Shown: one piece after another, positions 7,682-18,197 of the stretch
Position numbering within the stretch: the stretch's first letter is position 1
Layout: every line of letters starts with the position of its first letter
Origin: JALSHZ01 sp964614535
GTDB taxonomy: Bacteria; Pseudomonadota; Gammaproteobacteria; UWMA-0217
Assembly: GCA_964614535.1 (NCBI GenBank)
Contig: CAZTOZ010000023.1
Location: 1-64,000 of the forward strand
Direction: 5' to 3'
DNA: 64,000 bases
Notes under the pieces: model-generated
What the model was told of the DNA's origin: nothing
What the model saw: only the letters and a program-made list of their open reading frames with translations
Database searches by the model: none
Program-made: the position numbers and the translations under genes

Positions 7682-8971
7682 ATGATCGGTATCGTCATGT
7701 TCGTCGTTGCCCTGCTGATGCTGCTGGCGGGGTTCCCGGTGGCGTTCACCTTTGGTGGGGTGGCATTGCTGTTCGGGGTGTTCTCCGAAGGGCCCGAGTT
7801 GTTTGCCTTCATGCCGTTTCGCATTCAGAGCATCATGGAGAACACGGTGCTGATGGCGGTGCCGCTGTTCATTTTCATGGGCATCGTGTTGCAGAAGACG
7901 AAGCTGGCGGAGCAGTTGCTCGAGGCGATGGGTCGGCTGTTCGGTCGCGTGCGGGGCGGGCTGGCCATCTCCACCGTGCTGGTGGGGGCACTGCTGGCGG
8001 CTTCGACCGGCGTCGTCGGCGCGTCGGTGGTGGCGATGGGGTTGATCTCGCTGCCGGTGATGCTCAAGTACAGCTACGACAAGCCGCTGGCCTGCGGCAC
8101 CATCTGCGCGGCCGGGACGTTGGGGCAGATCATTCCGCCATCGATCATTCTGATCATTCTCGGTGATGTGCTGGGCATTCCGGTTGGTGATCTGTTCAAG
8201 GCGGCGGTGGCGCCGGGCGTCGTGCTGGTGGGGCTGTATGTGCTCTATATCCTCTGGGTGAGCTTTCGCCGGCCGGCGGCGGCGCCGGCGTTGCCGATGG
8301 AGGCCGGTGTCACCAGCCGCCGTCAGCACTACTGGCACGCGCTGGTGGCGATCATTCCGCCGCTGGCGCTGATGCTGGTGGTGCTGGGTTCGATCTTCAT
8401 GGGCATCGCGACGCCCACCGAGTCATCGGCGCTCGGCGGCGTCGGCGCGCTGATTCTTGCTGCCATCTATCGTCAGTTCAGTTGGCGCATGGTCTATCAG
8501 TCGGCGCTGGAGACGGTGAAGGTGACGGCGATGGTGTTTGCCATTCTGCTCGGCGCAACCGCCTTTTCGATGGCGTTCACCTATACCGGGGGGGATGCGA
8601 TCGTCGAGGAGGTGCTCTCCGATCTGCCCGGTGGCCAGGTCGGCTTTCTGGTTTTGTCGATGCTGGCGATCATGCTGCTGGGTTTTTTCATCGATTTTGT
8701 CGAGATCAGTTTCATCATCGTGCCGATTCTGGCGCCAGTGGCCGATGCGCTGGGTGTTGCGCCACTGTGGTTCGCCATTCTGATTGCGATGAACCTGCAG
8801 TCGTCGTTCCTCACCCCGCCGTTCGGTTTCAGCCTGTTCTATCTGAAGGGGGTGGCGCCGCCTGAGGTTCGAACCATCGACATCTACCGCGGCGTCGTGC
8901 CGTTCATTCTGATCCAGGTGGGGGTCGTGATCTCGCTGTTGCTGTTTCCGGGGTGGTACGGCCTGGAGTAG
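7682..8971 (+). CDS. TRAP transporter large permease, DctM family
   Basis: A 429-residue inner-membrane protein with about twelve hydrophobic segments spanning its whole length, the usual size for DctM. It belongs to the ion transporter superfamily. The re-entrant regions carry Gly/Ala/Ser/Thr-rich stretches (LVGALLAASTGVVGASVVAMG and CGTICAAGTLGQIIPPS in the first half, NLQSSFLTPPFGFSLFYLKG in the second). The ATG at 7682 follows GGGAGGGTGCG, a good ribosome-binding site. With DctP and DctQ it makes a complete secondary importer. No regulator gene (such as DctBD-like) is adjacent in this window. Confidence 0.9.
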   Translation: MIGIVMFVVALLMLLAGFPVAFTFGGVALLFGVFSEGPELFAFMPFRIQSIMENTVLMAVPLFIFMGIVLQKTKLAEQLLEAMGRLFGRVRGGLAISTVLVGALLAASTGVVGASVVAMGLISLPVMLKYSYDKPLACGTICAAGTLGQIIPPSIILIILGDVLGIPVGDLFKAAVAPGVVLVGLYVLYILWVSFRRPAAAPALPMEAGVTSRRQHYWHALVAIIPPLALMLVVLGSIFMGIATPTESSALGGVGALILAAIYRQFSWRMVYQSALETVKVTAMVFAILLGATAFSMAFTYTGGDAIVEEVLSDLPGGQVGFLVLSMLAIMLLGFFIDFVEISFIIVPILAPVADALGVAPLWFAILIAMNLQSSFLTPPFGFSLFYLKGVAPPEVRTIDIYRGVVPFILIQVGVVISLLLFPGWYGLE

Positions 8972-8981
8972 CGGGGCGGTA

Positions 8982-9314
8982 TCAGCCGGGGGCCGTCAGC
9001 CGCACCGCCAACGTGGCCAGCAGTATCAGCAGCAGCGCGGTCTGGCCGGCGCGCCCGGGATGGGTCACGTCCAGTTTGAAGAGCTTCCAGTAGGCGATCA
9101 TCACCGCAATCATGCCGACGCCGAGGGGTTCGTAGAGCAGCTGCCGGCTCGTCCCGCCGACCCCGAGAAAGAACAGCAGAAACCACAGAACCAGCCCCGG
9201 TAGCGGCAGCAGCACGATCAGCGGGCTGCTGGGACGTTTGCGGTTGCGCAGATACCAGACCGGCCAGATCATCACCATGGGCAGGCCGATGAGAAGGGGC
9301 AGGGTAGCAAGCAT
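8982..9314 (-). CDS. Small membrane protein of unknown function
   Basis: A 110-residue protein with three hydrophobic segments (about 3-20, 33-55, 66-82) and a fourth near its C-terminus. The frame is open far upstream, but the ATG at 9314 has AAAGGA at a proper distance and gives a sensible membrane N-terminus. It converges with dctM, 10 bases apart, so it is not part of that operon. I do not recognise a family. Codon usage matches its neighbours, which supports it being real. Confidence 0.6.
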   Translation of the reverse strand: MLATLPLLIGLPMVMIWPVWYLRNRKRPSSPLIVLLPLPGLVLWFLLFFLGVGGTSRQLLYEPLGVGMIAVMIAYWKLFKLDVTHPGRAGQTALLLILLATLAVRLTAPG

Positions 9315-9467
9315 GACGATGTCCTTTTCGTTGGAGCGGATGGCAGCATAACAAGTCGGCCGGCCTGACGATGCGAGCGTTTTGGCGTTCCGGGAACGAT
9401 TGCCCGTCACAGTGGTCAAAAGGCTATTTCCCCCGGGTATGTCGGGCCAAATGGACTTTGAACGTCG

Positions 9468-10586
9468 ATGATCTCCCTGCTCCAGGTCTTTCGTGGTCTT
9501 GCCGCACTGCTGGTGGTCTATCACCATGCCAATCGCGAAGTGGTGGAGATGTTTGGCGACAACTGGCTGCGCAGCCTGTTCGATCTGGGGGACGCCGGGG
9601 TGCAGTTCTTCTTCGTCCTGAGCGGTTTCATCATCTACCACGTGCATCGCCGGGACATCGGCCAGCCGGCGCAGGCCCGCCGTTTCCTGCTCAAGCGGGT
9701 CATTCGTGTCTATCCGATCTATATCCTGGTGACGCTGATGCTGACGCCGTTCTGGGCCTTCGTGCCAGGGTTCGGTGCCTGGTATCACAAGGAGCTGATG
9801 CCGTTCATCTACAGCCTGTTACTGCTGCCGCAGGATCATGTGCCGCATCTCGGCGTGGCCTGGACGCTGACCCACGAGATGCTGTTCTATCTGTTGTTCA
9901 CGCTGCTGGTGCTGAACCGCCGCCTCGGCATGATGGTCCTCTCGCTTTGGTTCATCGCGATCGCCGGGGTGACGGTCGCCACCGCCGACGATCCGGCGTT
10001 CCCCTGGTCGTTTCTCTTTTCGATCAACAACCTGCTGTTTGGGTTTGGCATCGTCGCAGCGGTCAGCGTGCGTTCCGTCCCGCCGGAAAAGGACCGGGGT
10101 GGGTGGCTGGTGGCGCTGGGGGCGGTCGCCTTCATGGCGGTTGGCGTTGCCGCCAATCTGGTCGAGTCGGCCGGTCATGCGTCGACGCGGCTGTTTCGGA
10201 TCGAGATCCTGCTGCTGGGGCTGGCCTCGTTTCTCATCGTCCGCCAGTCCGGCAGTGGTGCGGTGGAACGGGTGCTGGGCAGACGCCGTCTGCTCAATGC
10301 CATCGGCGCCGCGTCGTTTTCGATCTATCTGATTCATCAGCCGGTCGTCTCGGTATTCCGCAAGGCGGTCGAGCTGCTGGGGTGGCAGGGGGTGATTGGC
10401 GACGATCTCTTCTTCGTCGTTGCGATGGCCGTCGGCACTGGGGCGGGGATGGCGATGTACTATCTGCTGGAGCGGCCGATATTGCGCTGGCTCACCGGCC
10501 GCTTCGTGCCCGGGCGAACGCCGGCCGCCGGCCGTGACCGCCCCGTCGTGTCGATGCCCGGGCCCGGCGGGCGTTCGATGGCCTGA
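9468..10586 (+). CDS. Acyltransferase 3 family membrane protein (OafA-like)
   Basis: A 372-residue protein with about ten membrane segments. It starts with the family pattern LQVFRGLAALLVVYHH, where Arg9 and the His pair belong to the proposed active site. GVQFFFVLSGFII and KRVIRVYPIY follow, all canonical for acyltransferase 3 proteins. These enzymes move acetyl or other acyl groups from the cytoplasm onto surface sugars or lipids. It stands alone between a small membrane gene and a convergent TonB gene, so the acceptor is unclear. The polysaccharide made by the cluster 35 kb downstream is one possible acceptor. The C-terminal 25 residues are hydrophilic and rich in Gly, Pro and Arg. Confidence 0.87.
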   Translation: MISLLQVFRGLAALLVVYHHANREVVEMFGDNWLRSLFDLGDAGVQFFFVLSGFIIYHVHRRDIGQPAQARRFLLKRVIRVYPIYILVTLMLTPFWAFVPGFGAWYHKELMPFIYSLLLLPQDHVPHLGVAWTLTHEMLFYLLFTLLVLNRRLGMMVLSLWFIAIAGVTVATADDPAFPWSFLFSINNLLFGFGIVAAVSVRSVPPEKDRGGWLVALGAVAFMAVGVAANLVESAGHASTRLFRIEILLLGLASFLIVRQSGSGAVERVLGRRRLLNAIGAASFSIYLIHQPVVSVFRKAVELLGWQGVIGDDLFFVVAMAVGTGAGMAMYYLLERPILRWLTGRFVPGRTPAAGRDRPVVSMPGPGGRSMA

Positions 10587-10601
10587 GCGCCGCGGCGCCT
10601 C

Positions 10602-11390
10602 TCATTGGAGCCGGTAGATCACCGGTACGGTGAATTGCCACGACTCACGTGCCAGCTCCGGGGGAATCGGGAACTGACCGTCGATTTTCTCCACTGCCGA
10701 GACGGCCGCGCGATCGAGACCGGGATGACCCGAGCCGGTCACGATGCGGATATCGCTGATGTCGCCGTTGCGGTGCAGCGTGAAGGCGACGACGCTGCGG
10801 CCCTGATGGCGGCGCCGGCGCTCCCGCAACGGGTAGCGTTTGTTGCGTTCGATGCCCTGCTGCAGTGCGGCGCGGAAGTCGGCCACTCTGGCCTCGCCTC
10901 CCGATCGGCCCCTGGTCGTTGATGAAGCGGGCCGGGGTGTCGGAGCGGGTGGGGGTGCTTCGGGTTCCGCCACTGGGGGTGGAGGGGACTCGGGGCGTGG
11001 TTGCTCGATGGGCGCAGGCTCGGTGAACACCGCTTTCGGGCGGGGACGCGGCGTGGGCCGTGTCGGTTGGGGTTTCCTCTTTGGCCTGGGTTTGTCGGTG
11101 GTTGCCGGACGGGGTTTGGCTGCGCTCTCGACCTGCTTCTCGGTGTGGGGCTTTGTTGCCGGCGCTGCCGGCGGTCGTGGTGGGTGGTCGATCCGGCCAC
11201 CCGCACTGGCCAGATGGGTGAGCCGCAGCGGCAACAGGCGATCGACCGGCGTCTCCGGCCGATGCCGGTGCCATACCGTCCAGATCGAGACGAACAGGAC
11301 CAGGTGGACGGTTACCGAGAGCGCGGTGGCGATGAGGGTTCTTCTCATGCGAACGAGCGTTTGCACTGGTTTCCGGTCGATGGGATCCAT
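10602..11390 (-). CDS. TonB-family energy transducer
   Basis: A 262-residue protein with a short cytoplasmic N-terminus and one membrane helix (about 18-38, starting near MRRTLIATALSVTVHLVLF). A long Pro- and Lys/Arg-rich periplasmic spacer (60-160) leads to a C-terminal TonB domain. The domain starts at RYPLRERRRRHQGRSVV and continues with FTLHRNGDISDIRIVTGSG and AAVSAVEKIDGQFPIP. It would couple the proton-motive force to outer-membrane receptors. No ExbB/ExbD or TonB-dependent receptor lies in the window. An internal ATG at 11348 is an equally possible start because neither has a clear ribosome-binding site. It converges with the acyltransferase gene. Confidence 0.86.
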   Translation of the reverse strand: MDPIDRKPVQTLVRMRRTLIATALSVTVHLVLFVSIWTVWHRHRPETPVDRLLPLRLTHLASAGGRIDHPPRPPAAPATKPHTEKQVESAAKPRPATTDKPRPKRKPQPTRPTPRPRPKAVFTEPAPIEQPRPESPPPPVAEPEAPPPAPTPRPASSTTRGRSGGEARVADFRAALQQGIERNKRYPLRERRRRHQGRSVVAFTLHRNGDISDIRIVTGSGHPGLDRAAVSAVEKIDGQFPIPPELARESWQFTVPVIYRLQ

Positions 11391-11570
11391 CTTATCAGGC
11401 GGTGGGAAAGGCCATCCATGGCCTTTTTCAACGACGGCAACGGAAAATCCGGTTTGCCGTTTCGTCCTGTCTCCGGGGGGCGCGTGCGGCGTGTCGCAAA
11501 CGCCGCCTTTTCCGTCACTCTGTTACACTGACGTATTACTGTCTTACCTCACTGTTTTCATGCCCTCATC

Positions 11571-12062
11571 ATGCCCGGCTCCGTATTGACGATCGACGAT
11601 ATGGCGTTCGACGCCGTGGTGGCTCTGCTGGCGCGCTACGGTCTCGAACTGCGGATGGTGGCGCCGGGCGTCGGGATTCCGGGCAGCTTCTGGGGCGATG
11701 CCGAGGCCGGTCTGATCGGGGACGTGGTCTACGTCCGTGGTGATACGCCGATCCACTCGCTGCTGCACGAGAGTTGTCACTACGTCTGTATGGACGGTGC
11801 GCGCCGCGCAACGCTGGATACCGATGCCGGTGGCGACTACGACGAGGAGAACGGTGTCTGTTACCTCCAGGTCCTGTTGGCCGATGAGATCCCCGGCATG
11901 GGTCGGGAGCGGATGTTCGCCGACATGGACACCTGGGGCTACACTTTCCGTCTCGGTAGCGCCCGGCGCTGGTTCGAGGAGGATGCCGACGATGCCCGGC
12001 AGTGGTTGCTGCGGCATGGTCTGATCCACGATGGCCGGCCCACGTTTCGCCTGCGGGCATGA
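11571..12062 (+). CDS. Putative HExxH metallopeptidase, uncharacterised family
   Basis: A 163-residue soluble protein without a signal peptide. It contains HSLLHESCHYV, in which HESCH (66-70) is a zinc-peptidase HExxH motif. DYDEENGVCYLQVLLADE follows about 20 residues later, with acidic residues able to supply a third zinc ligand as in gluzincins. The rest does not match a family I can name. It overlaps the downstream lipoprotein gene by four bases (ATGA), so the two are translated together. A protease role is inferred from the motif and spacing only; a non-peptidase zinc protein is the main alternative. Confidence 0.6.
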   Translation: MPGSVLTIDDMAFDAVVALLARYGLELRMVAPGVGIPGSFWGDAEAGLIGDVVYVRGDTPIHSLLHESCHYVCMDGARRATLDTDAGGDYDEENGVCYLQVLLADEIPGMGRERMFADMDTWGYTFRLGSARRWFEEDADDARQWLLRHGLIHDGRPTFRLRA

Positions 12063-12574
12063 GGCGCTGGCTGGGCTGGCTCGTCGCCGTGCTGTCGTTG
12101 GCCGGCTGTCTGCCGCCGCGGCCCGACATCGTCGCGGACGAGCCGGTGCCGCTGTGGCGGTTGGCGCGCCACGGTTATGCCATCGATCCCGCGCTGATTC
12201 GTTCCCTGGATGGACGTCGCCTCACGATCTGGGGCTATCTGGACGTTGCCAATATCGCGGTTCGCCGCGACCGCTTTCCCGGCCTCGAGCGCGGCTGGTG
12301 GTTGCCGCCGACCGCGCCGCATCCCTATTTCGATCTCAAGTCGCGCATCGACGATAAGACGGGTGAATCGACGCGGGTGCTGATCGTGGCCAACGAGCAG
12401 GCCTTTCGGCCGTTCTTCCAGCGCCTGCTCACCCTTGCGCGGCGGGACCCGCCCGGCTTGCGTATCGAGGTCACCGGCACGCTCAGGCCTTTCGAGGCAC
12501 CAACGAATTTCCATTCAGCCACCGGCTTCGTCGTCGAGGTGGACGATCCGGCCGGAATCCGCCTTCGGCGCTGA
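12059..12574 (+). CDS. Predicted lipoprotein of unknown function
   Basis: A 171-residue protein. The ATG at 12059 overlaps the stop of the metallopeptidase-like gene. The N-terminus MRRWLGWLVAVLSLAGC is a lipoprotein signal with the lipobox LAGC, Cys17 being the likely lipidated residue. The mature part is basic and has no recognised domain. It holds a pattern RRLTIWGYLDVANIAV and a C-terminal beta-rich part (LRIEVTGTLRPFEAP). The layout suggests a small OB-like barrel, but that is a guess. Residues after the Cys (LPPRPD) do not show the Asp+2 inner-membrane retention signal, so an outer-membrane location is likely. Confidence 0.65.
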   Translation: MRRWLGWLVAVLSLAGCLPPRPDIVADEPVPLWRLARHGYAIDPALIRSLDGRRLTIWGYLDVANIAVRRDRFPGLERGWWLPPTAPHPYFDLKSRIDDKTGESTRVLIVANEQAFRPFFQRLLTLARRDPPGLRIEVTGTLRPFEAPTNFHSATGFVVEVDDPAGIRLRR

Positions 12575-12642
12575 CGATGGTACGTCGCCGGTGGCTTGGG
12601 TATGCTCGGGGTTCGACGGACGTTCGAGGAGTGAGGAGAACA

Positions 12643-14063
<1,421 letters not shown>

Positions 14064-14073
<10 letters not shown>

Positions 14074-15557
14074 ACGATCCATCACACGACGACGCCTGCA
14101 CACTGGTGATCTTTGGCGCCACCGGCAATCTGGCGACGGTGAAACTGCTGCCATCGCTCTACCATCTCGAAGTGGCGGGACGGCTGGCGGCGGATACCCG
14201 GATCGTCTGCTGCGGTCGCAAGCCCTTTGCCCAGAAGGAGTGGGTCGCCCATGTGGAGACGGTGATCACCGAGCGCGCCCGGGATAGCATCGATGGCGAT
14301 TGTCTCGCGCGTTTCACCGCGCGTATCCGCTATTTCCGCGGCGACCTCAACGACGACGCGATGTATGGCGGCCTGGCGACGGAGATGGCGGCACTCGGCA
14401 ACGGCAATGCCGCCTTCTATATGTCGCTGCCGCCCTCGACCTATGGGGATGTGGTGGAACGTCTCGGCGAGGCGGGGATGTTTGGCGAGGAGAAGGGGTG
14501 GCGCCGTGTCGTCATCGAAAAGCCCTTCGGCTACGACCTCATCAGCGCCCAGAATCTGCAGCGGCGGTTGTCGCGCTGGTTGCGGGAGGACCAGATCTAC
14601 CGCATCGACCACTATCTCGGCAAGGCGATGGTGCAGAACGTGCTGGTGTTCCGCTTCGCCAACCTGATGGTCGAGCCGCTGTGGAACCGCAACTACATCG
14701 ACCATGTGCAGATCACCCATTCGGAGAAGCTCGGGGTCGGCAGCCGGGGCGGTTTCTACGACGGTGCCGGTGCGTTGCGGGATATGATCCAGAGCCATCT
14801 GCTGCAGTTGTTGACGCTGGTGGCGATGGAGCCGCCGGTGTCGATGCGCGACGAGGATCTGCGTGACGAAAAGGTCAAGGTGCTGAAGCTGATCCGGCCG
14901 ATTCCCCGCTCGGCCGTCCATGCCCACGCCTATCGCGCGCAGTATACCGCCGGGAAGATCGATGGCCGGCCGGTGCCGGGGTATCTCGACGAGCCGGGGA
15001 TCGACCCGCGCAGCGTCACCGAGACCTACGCCGCGGTGAAGCTCTATATCGACAACTGGCGCTGGCGCGGGGTGCCGTTCTATCTGCGCACCGGCAAGCG
15101 CTTGAAGGAGAAGCAGTCGATGATCTCGATCTGCTTCAAGCATCCGCCACAGCAGTTCTTTCGCGGCACCCAGCTCGAACGGATGCAGCCCAACTGGTTT
15201 CTGCTCGGCATCCAGCCCACCGAGACCCTGCGGATGGAGATCACCGCCAAGGTGCCGGGGCTGGAGATGCGCACCCGCCAGATCAGCCTCGACGCCCATT
15301 TTCGCGACGAGACGCACGAGAAGATGGATGCCTACGAGGACCTGCTGCTCGATCTGTTCCAGGGGGACCGCTCGCTCTACCTGCGCTATGACGAGGTGGA
15401 GGCGGCATGGCGGGTGGTCGATCCGATCATCGAGGTCTGGTCCACCGAACGAGACTATATCCCGACCTATCCGGCCGGCAGCTGGGGGCCGGAGGAGTCG
15501 CGGCGGATCTTTGATCGCGAGCAGTGTCAGTGGCGCCACAGCCTCGACCCGGAATGA
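14064..15557 (+). CDS. zwf: Glucose-6-phosphate 1-dehydrogenase
   Basis: A 497-residue enzyme of normal length. It oxidises glucose 6-phosphate to 6-phosphogluconolactone and reduces NADP+. The coenzyme site is FGATGNLATVKLLPSLY. The active-site signature RIDHYLGKAMVQN carries the catalytic His, and the conserved EKPFG is present, as is GAGALRDMIQSHLLQLL. Translation starts at the ATG at 14064 inside the end of gnd, with GAGGAG 5 bases upstream, so the two genes are translationally coupled. It overlaps pgl by four bases at its 3' end. The gene order gnd-zwf-pgl puts the three oxidative-branch enzymes in one transcript. Confidence 0.97.
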
Positions 15558-16255
15558 CGACCGGGGAGCAACAGCCGATACAGTGGCGGTCGCTCGCTTC
15601 CGCCGGGCAGGTGGCCCGTCATGCGGCCCGGATGATCGGCGAGGCGGCCGGTCGGGCGATCGAGGCGCGGGGCCGGTTCTCCCTGGTGCTGGCCGGTGGC
15701 ACGACCCCGCGGGAACTCTACCGGTTGCTCGCGCAGAGCGATCAGCGCTGGGAAGCGTGGCGGCTCTACTACGGTGACGAGCGCTGTCTGCCGCCCGACG
15801 ACCCCGGGCGCAACAGCCGCATGGTGGCCGGGACGGGGCTTGCGGCGCTGGCCGGCGAGCATCACCCGATCCCGGCCGAGCTCGGGCCGGTGGCGGGGGC
15901 GGCCGCCTACGCCCCCACCGTTGGCGATGCGCTGCCGTTCGATCTGGTGCTGCTTGGCGTCGGCGAGGATGGTCACACCGCCAGTCTTTTCCCTGGCCAC
16001 CACCACCCCGCCGATACGCTGGTGGTGCCGGTGCACGACGCACCCAAGCCACCGCCGGAGCGGGTTTCGCTGAGTGTCGCCGCACTCGCCGCCTGCCGGC
16101 GGATGATCGTGATGGCCACCGGGGCGGGCAAGGCCGAGGCGCTGCGGCGCTGGCGCGCGGGCGAAGCGCTGCCGGTCGCCGAGGTCACCGCCGCCGCCCG
16201 TGGCGAGGTGTCGGTATTGATGGCCGTGCCCGATGATTCATCAGGGATTCCCTGA
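15554..16255 (+). CDS. pgl: 6-phosphogluconolactonase
   Basis: A 233-residue protein, typical for DevB/Pgl-type lactonases that hydrolyse 6-phosphogluconolactone between the Zwf and Gnd steps. Motifs are FSLVLAGGTTPRELYRLL for phosphate binding, YYGDERCLPPDDPGRNSRM, and LLGVGEDGHTASLFPG, whose His is the expected catalytic base. The ATG at 15554 forms an ATGA overlap with the zwf stop. It closes the operon; the Nudix-like gene begins 43 bases further on and may be cotranscribed. Confidence 0.95.
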   Translation: MTTGEQQPIQWRSLASAGQVARHAARMIGEAAGRAIEARGRFSLVLAGGTTPRELYRLLAQSDQRWEAWRLYYGDERCLPPDDPGRNSRMVAGTGLAALAGEHHPIPAELGPVAGAAAYAPTVGDALPFDLVLLGVGEDGHTASLFPGHHHPADTLVVPVHDAPKPPPERVSLSVAALAACRRMIVMATGAGKAEALRRWRAGEALPVAEVTAAARGEVSVLMAVPDDSSGIP

Positions 16256-16298
16256 TTTCAGGTACCATGGCCGTTTCCAACACAGCCTGACGAGTTCG

Positions 16299-17219
16299 AT
16301 GACCTATCTCGATCGTGTCGAAGCCTGCCATCGCTTCGATCTCTCCCGTTTTCTCCCGTTCCTCGTCGATGGGGTCGCCTATGGCTGGGTGCGGCCGGCG
16401 TTCGCCGAGCGGCTGCGCCGCTTCCCCGGGGTGTTCGAGGTGGACGATGCATCGGTCGGCCTGCATCCCCGGCTGACGGATTACGAGCAGCGCACCGAGG
16501 CCGTCGCCGCCGTGGTCGCTGAGCTGGCCAAGGCAGGCGTGATCCGGGGCTGGCGTGATGAGAACTATCCGGTGGCACTGGAGGCGGGAGAGGCGCCGGT
16601 GTTCGAGATCGAGCGGGCGGCCGTGCCCCACTTCGGTTTTCGTGCCTGGGGCGTCCATGTCAATGGACTGGTGCGCCAGGGCGATGAAACGCTGGTCTGG
16701 ATCGCGCAGCGGGCGGCCGACAAGGAGACCTTTCCCGGGATGCTGGACCATCTCGCCGCCGGTGGCCAGCCGGTGGGCATCGACCGCCTCGACAATGTGG
16801 TCAAGGAGTGCGGGGAGGAGGCGGGCGTGCCGCCTGAACTGGCCCGCAACGCGCGCTTCGTCCGCGAGCTGCACTACTGCTGCGAGACGGCGAGCGGGCT
16901 CAAGCCCGACACCATCGCCGTCTATGACCTGTGGCTGCCGGAGGATTTCGTGCCGCGCAATACCGATGGGGAGGTGGCGTCGTTCTTTCTCTGGACACTC
17001 GACGAACTGGTGCCGATCGTCGCCGGCACGCGCCGCTTCAAGCCCAACTGCAACCTGGTGCTGATCGATCTGCTGCTGCGTCTCGGCAGGCTGGATCCGG
17101 AGACGGTGGAGATGCGTGCGGTGGCCGAACGCCTCTACGCGCCGCCGCCCGGCGCCGGTTGCCGATCACATTTCGCCCGGAAAGACCAGCACCCCGACCC
17201 GAAAACAGGAAACAGCTAA
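16299..17219 (+). CDS. Nudix hydrolase, DUF4743/thiamine-pyrophosphokinase-like
   Basis: A 306-residue protein. The N-terminal part (LDRVEACHRFDLSRFLPFLVDG, then VAYGWVRPAFAERL) is the DUF4743 region found before Nudix domains in the YJR142W-like group. The Nudix fold follows from about 118 (GVHVNGLVRQG through IAQRAADKETFPGMLDHLAAGG). Its Nudix box reads VVKECGEEAGV: Lys replaces Arg and the first Glu is absent, but the metal-binding EE pair is kept. Eukaryotic relatives act on damaged thiamine diphosphate; the bacterial substrate is unknown. I chose the ATG at 16299 because earlier in-frame codons overlap the pgl end without a ribosome-binding site. The last 40 residues look like an unstructured tail. 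Confidence 0.75.
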   Translation: MTYLDRVEACHRFDLSRFLPFLVDGVAYGWVRPAFAERLRRFPGVFEVDDASVGLHPRLTDYEQRTEAVAAVVAELAKAGVIRGWRDENYPVALEAGEAPVFEIERAAVPHFGFRAWGVHVNGLVRQGDETLVWIAQRAADKETFPGMLDHLAAGGQPVGIDRLDNVVKECGEEAGVPPELARNARFVRELHYCCETASGLKPDTIAVYDLWLPEDFVPRNTDGEVASFFLWTLDELVPIVAGTRRFKPNCNLVLIDLLLRLGRLDPETVEMRAVAERLYAPPPGAGCRSHFARKDQHPDPKTGNS

Positions 17220-17289
17220 CAGAACCGCCCGGCGAAACCCGCGATGATCGATCCCATCCAAGGGAGACGACCGAAGCGGGGTGAGAGCA

Positions 17290-18093
17290 ATGCTGGGGAA
17301 GTGGATGGCGGGCATCGTGCTCGCATTGTGTGGGCCGGGACTGGCCAATGCCGAATTCTGTGATACGCCGCCTGAGAAGGTGCTCGATTCCATCGTCCGG
17401 ATCTCCGGTGAGAACACCGAGGGGAGCGGTGTCGTCATCGCGCCCGATCGCGTCATTACCGCTGCCCATGTGGTTACCGCCATCCGTGTGCCGATGGTGG
17501 ACATCAACGGCGTCAGGCGTCCCGCCAGCGTCAGTTTCATCAATGAAGCCAAGGATTTCGCCCTGCTCGAAGTCAGCACCGGCGGTCAGTATGTGATCCC
17601 GCTGCGCAGCCGCCCGATGGAGCCATCCGACACCGTCTGGGCCGTCGGCTTCCCGCTCGGTGGCGAGCAGGTGGTCAATCAGGGGGAGTTCGAGGGCGTG
17701 ATCGAGGATGGCACGTTGCATACCACGGCATCGGTGGATCATGGGCAGTCGGGGGGTGGACTGATCGCCTGTGAGGATGGGCGGCACGTGCTGGCCGGGA
17801 TGACCACCGGCTTCGGCGCAATCAGCGCCGGGGGCGAGATCATCCGCCTCGACGACTACTCGGTGTCGCTGTCGGCGATGGACATCCGGCCGATGCTGGA
17901 CGGCTCCATCCATCAGGCCGTTGCCTGGGTCGATACTCATGAAGCCACCGAGGTCAGTGAGCCCTACTACGAAGAGTATCTCCCCGAAGCGGCCGCCGCC
18001 GGCTACGCGGACGAGCCCTACGACGACGAGATCCTCTCCCGCCTCGGCAGTGCCGATTACTATCCTTACCTCTATTACGAAGAGCGCCCCTGA
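17290..18093 (+). CDS. Secreted trypsin-like serine protease
   Basis: A 267-residue protein from the ATG at 17290 (a GTG nine bases upstream would also work). It has a signal peptide ending ANA. The chymotrypsin-fold triad is visible: His60 (ITAAHVV), Asp89 (AKDFALLEV) and Ser154 in GQSGGG. There is no PDZ domain, so it is not a DegP/DegS protein. The C-terminal 45 residues are strikingly rich in Tyr, Glu and Asp (EPYYEEYLPEAAAAGY and more), an acidic tail of unknown use. The protein is probably periplasmic or exported. It stands alone before argG. Confidence 0.78.
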   Translation: MLGKWMAGIVLALCGPGLANAEFCDTPPEKVLDSIVRISGENTEGSGVVIAPDRVITAAHVVTAIRVPMVDINGVRRPASVSFINEAKDFALLEVSTGGQYVIPLRSRPMEPSDTVWAVGFPLGGEQVVNQGEFEGVIEDGTLHTTASVDHGQSGGGLIACEDGRHVLAGMTTGFGAISAGGEIIRLDDYSVSLSAMDIRPMLDGSIHQAVAWVDTHEATEVSEPYYEEYLPEAAAAGYADEPYDDEILSRLGSADYYPYLYYEERP

Positions 18094-18150
18094 AAATCGC
18101 GGCCCGTGGCCGTATCCGGCCGCGGGTAACGCCCGCTGCCGCGAATCCGT

Positions 18151-18156
18151 TATAAT
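18151..18156 (+). promoter_or_regulatory. -10 box before argG
   Basis: A perfect TATAAT lies 42 bases before the argG start. The -35 region is poor. A GCGGG-TAACG-CCCGC hairpin (18122-18136) upstream may end the protease transcript. Confidence 0.45.
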
Positions 18157-18197
18157 CCGCCGATTCTTTCCCTCTCTCAGGATCAAGCGGATCTTTC

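Noticed and set aside
8866..8876. tRNA-like GGTTCGAACC segment
   Set aside because: It lies inside dctM in frame, and no cloverleaf arms flank it.
14082..16085. 667-codon minus-strand frame opposite zwf and pgl
   Set aside because: Shadow of two unmistakable enzymes; no motif in the reverse reading.
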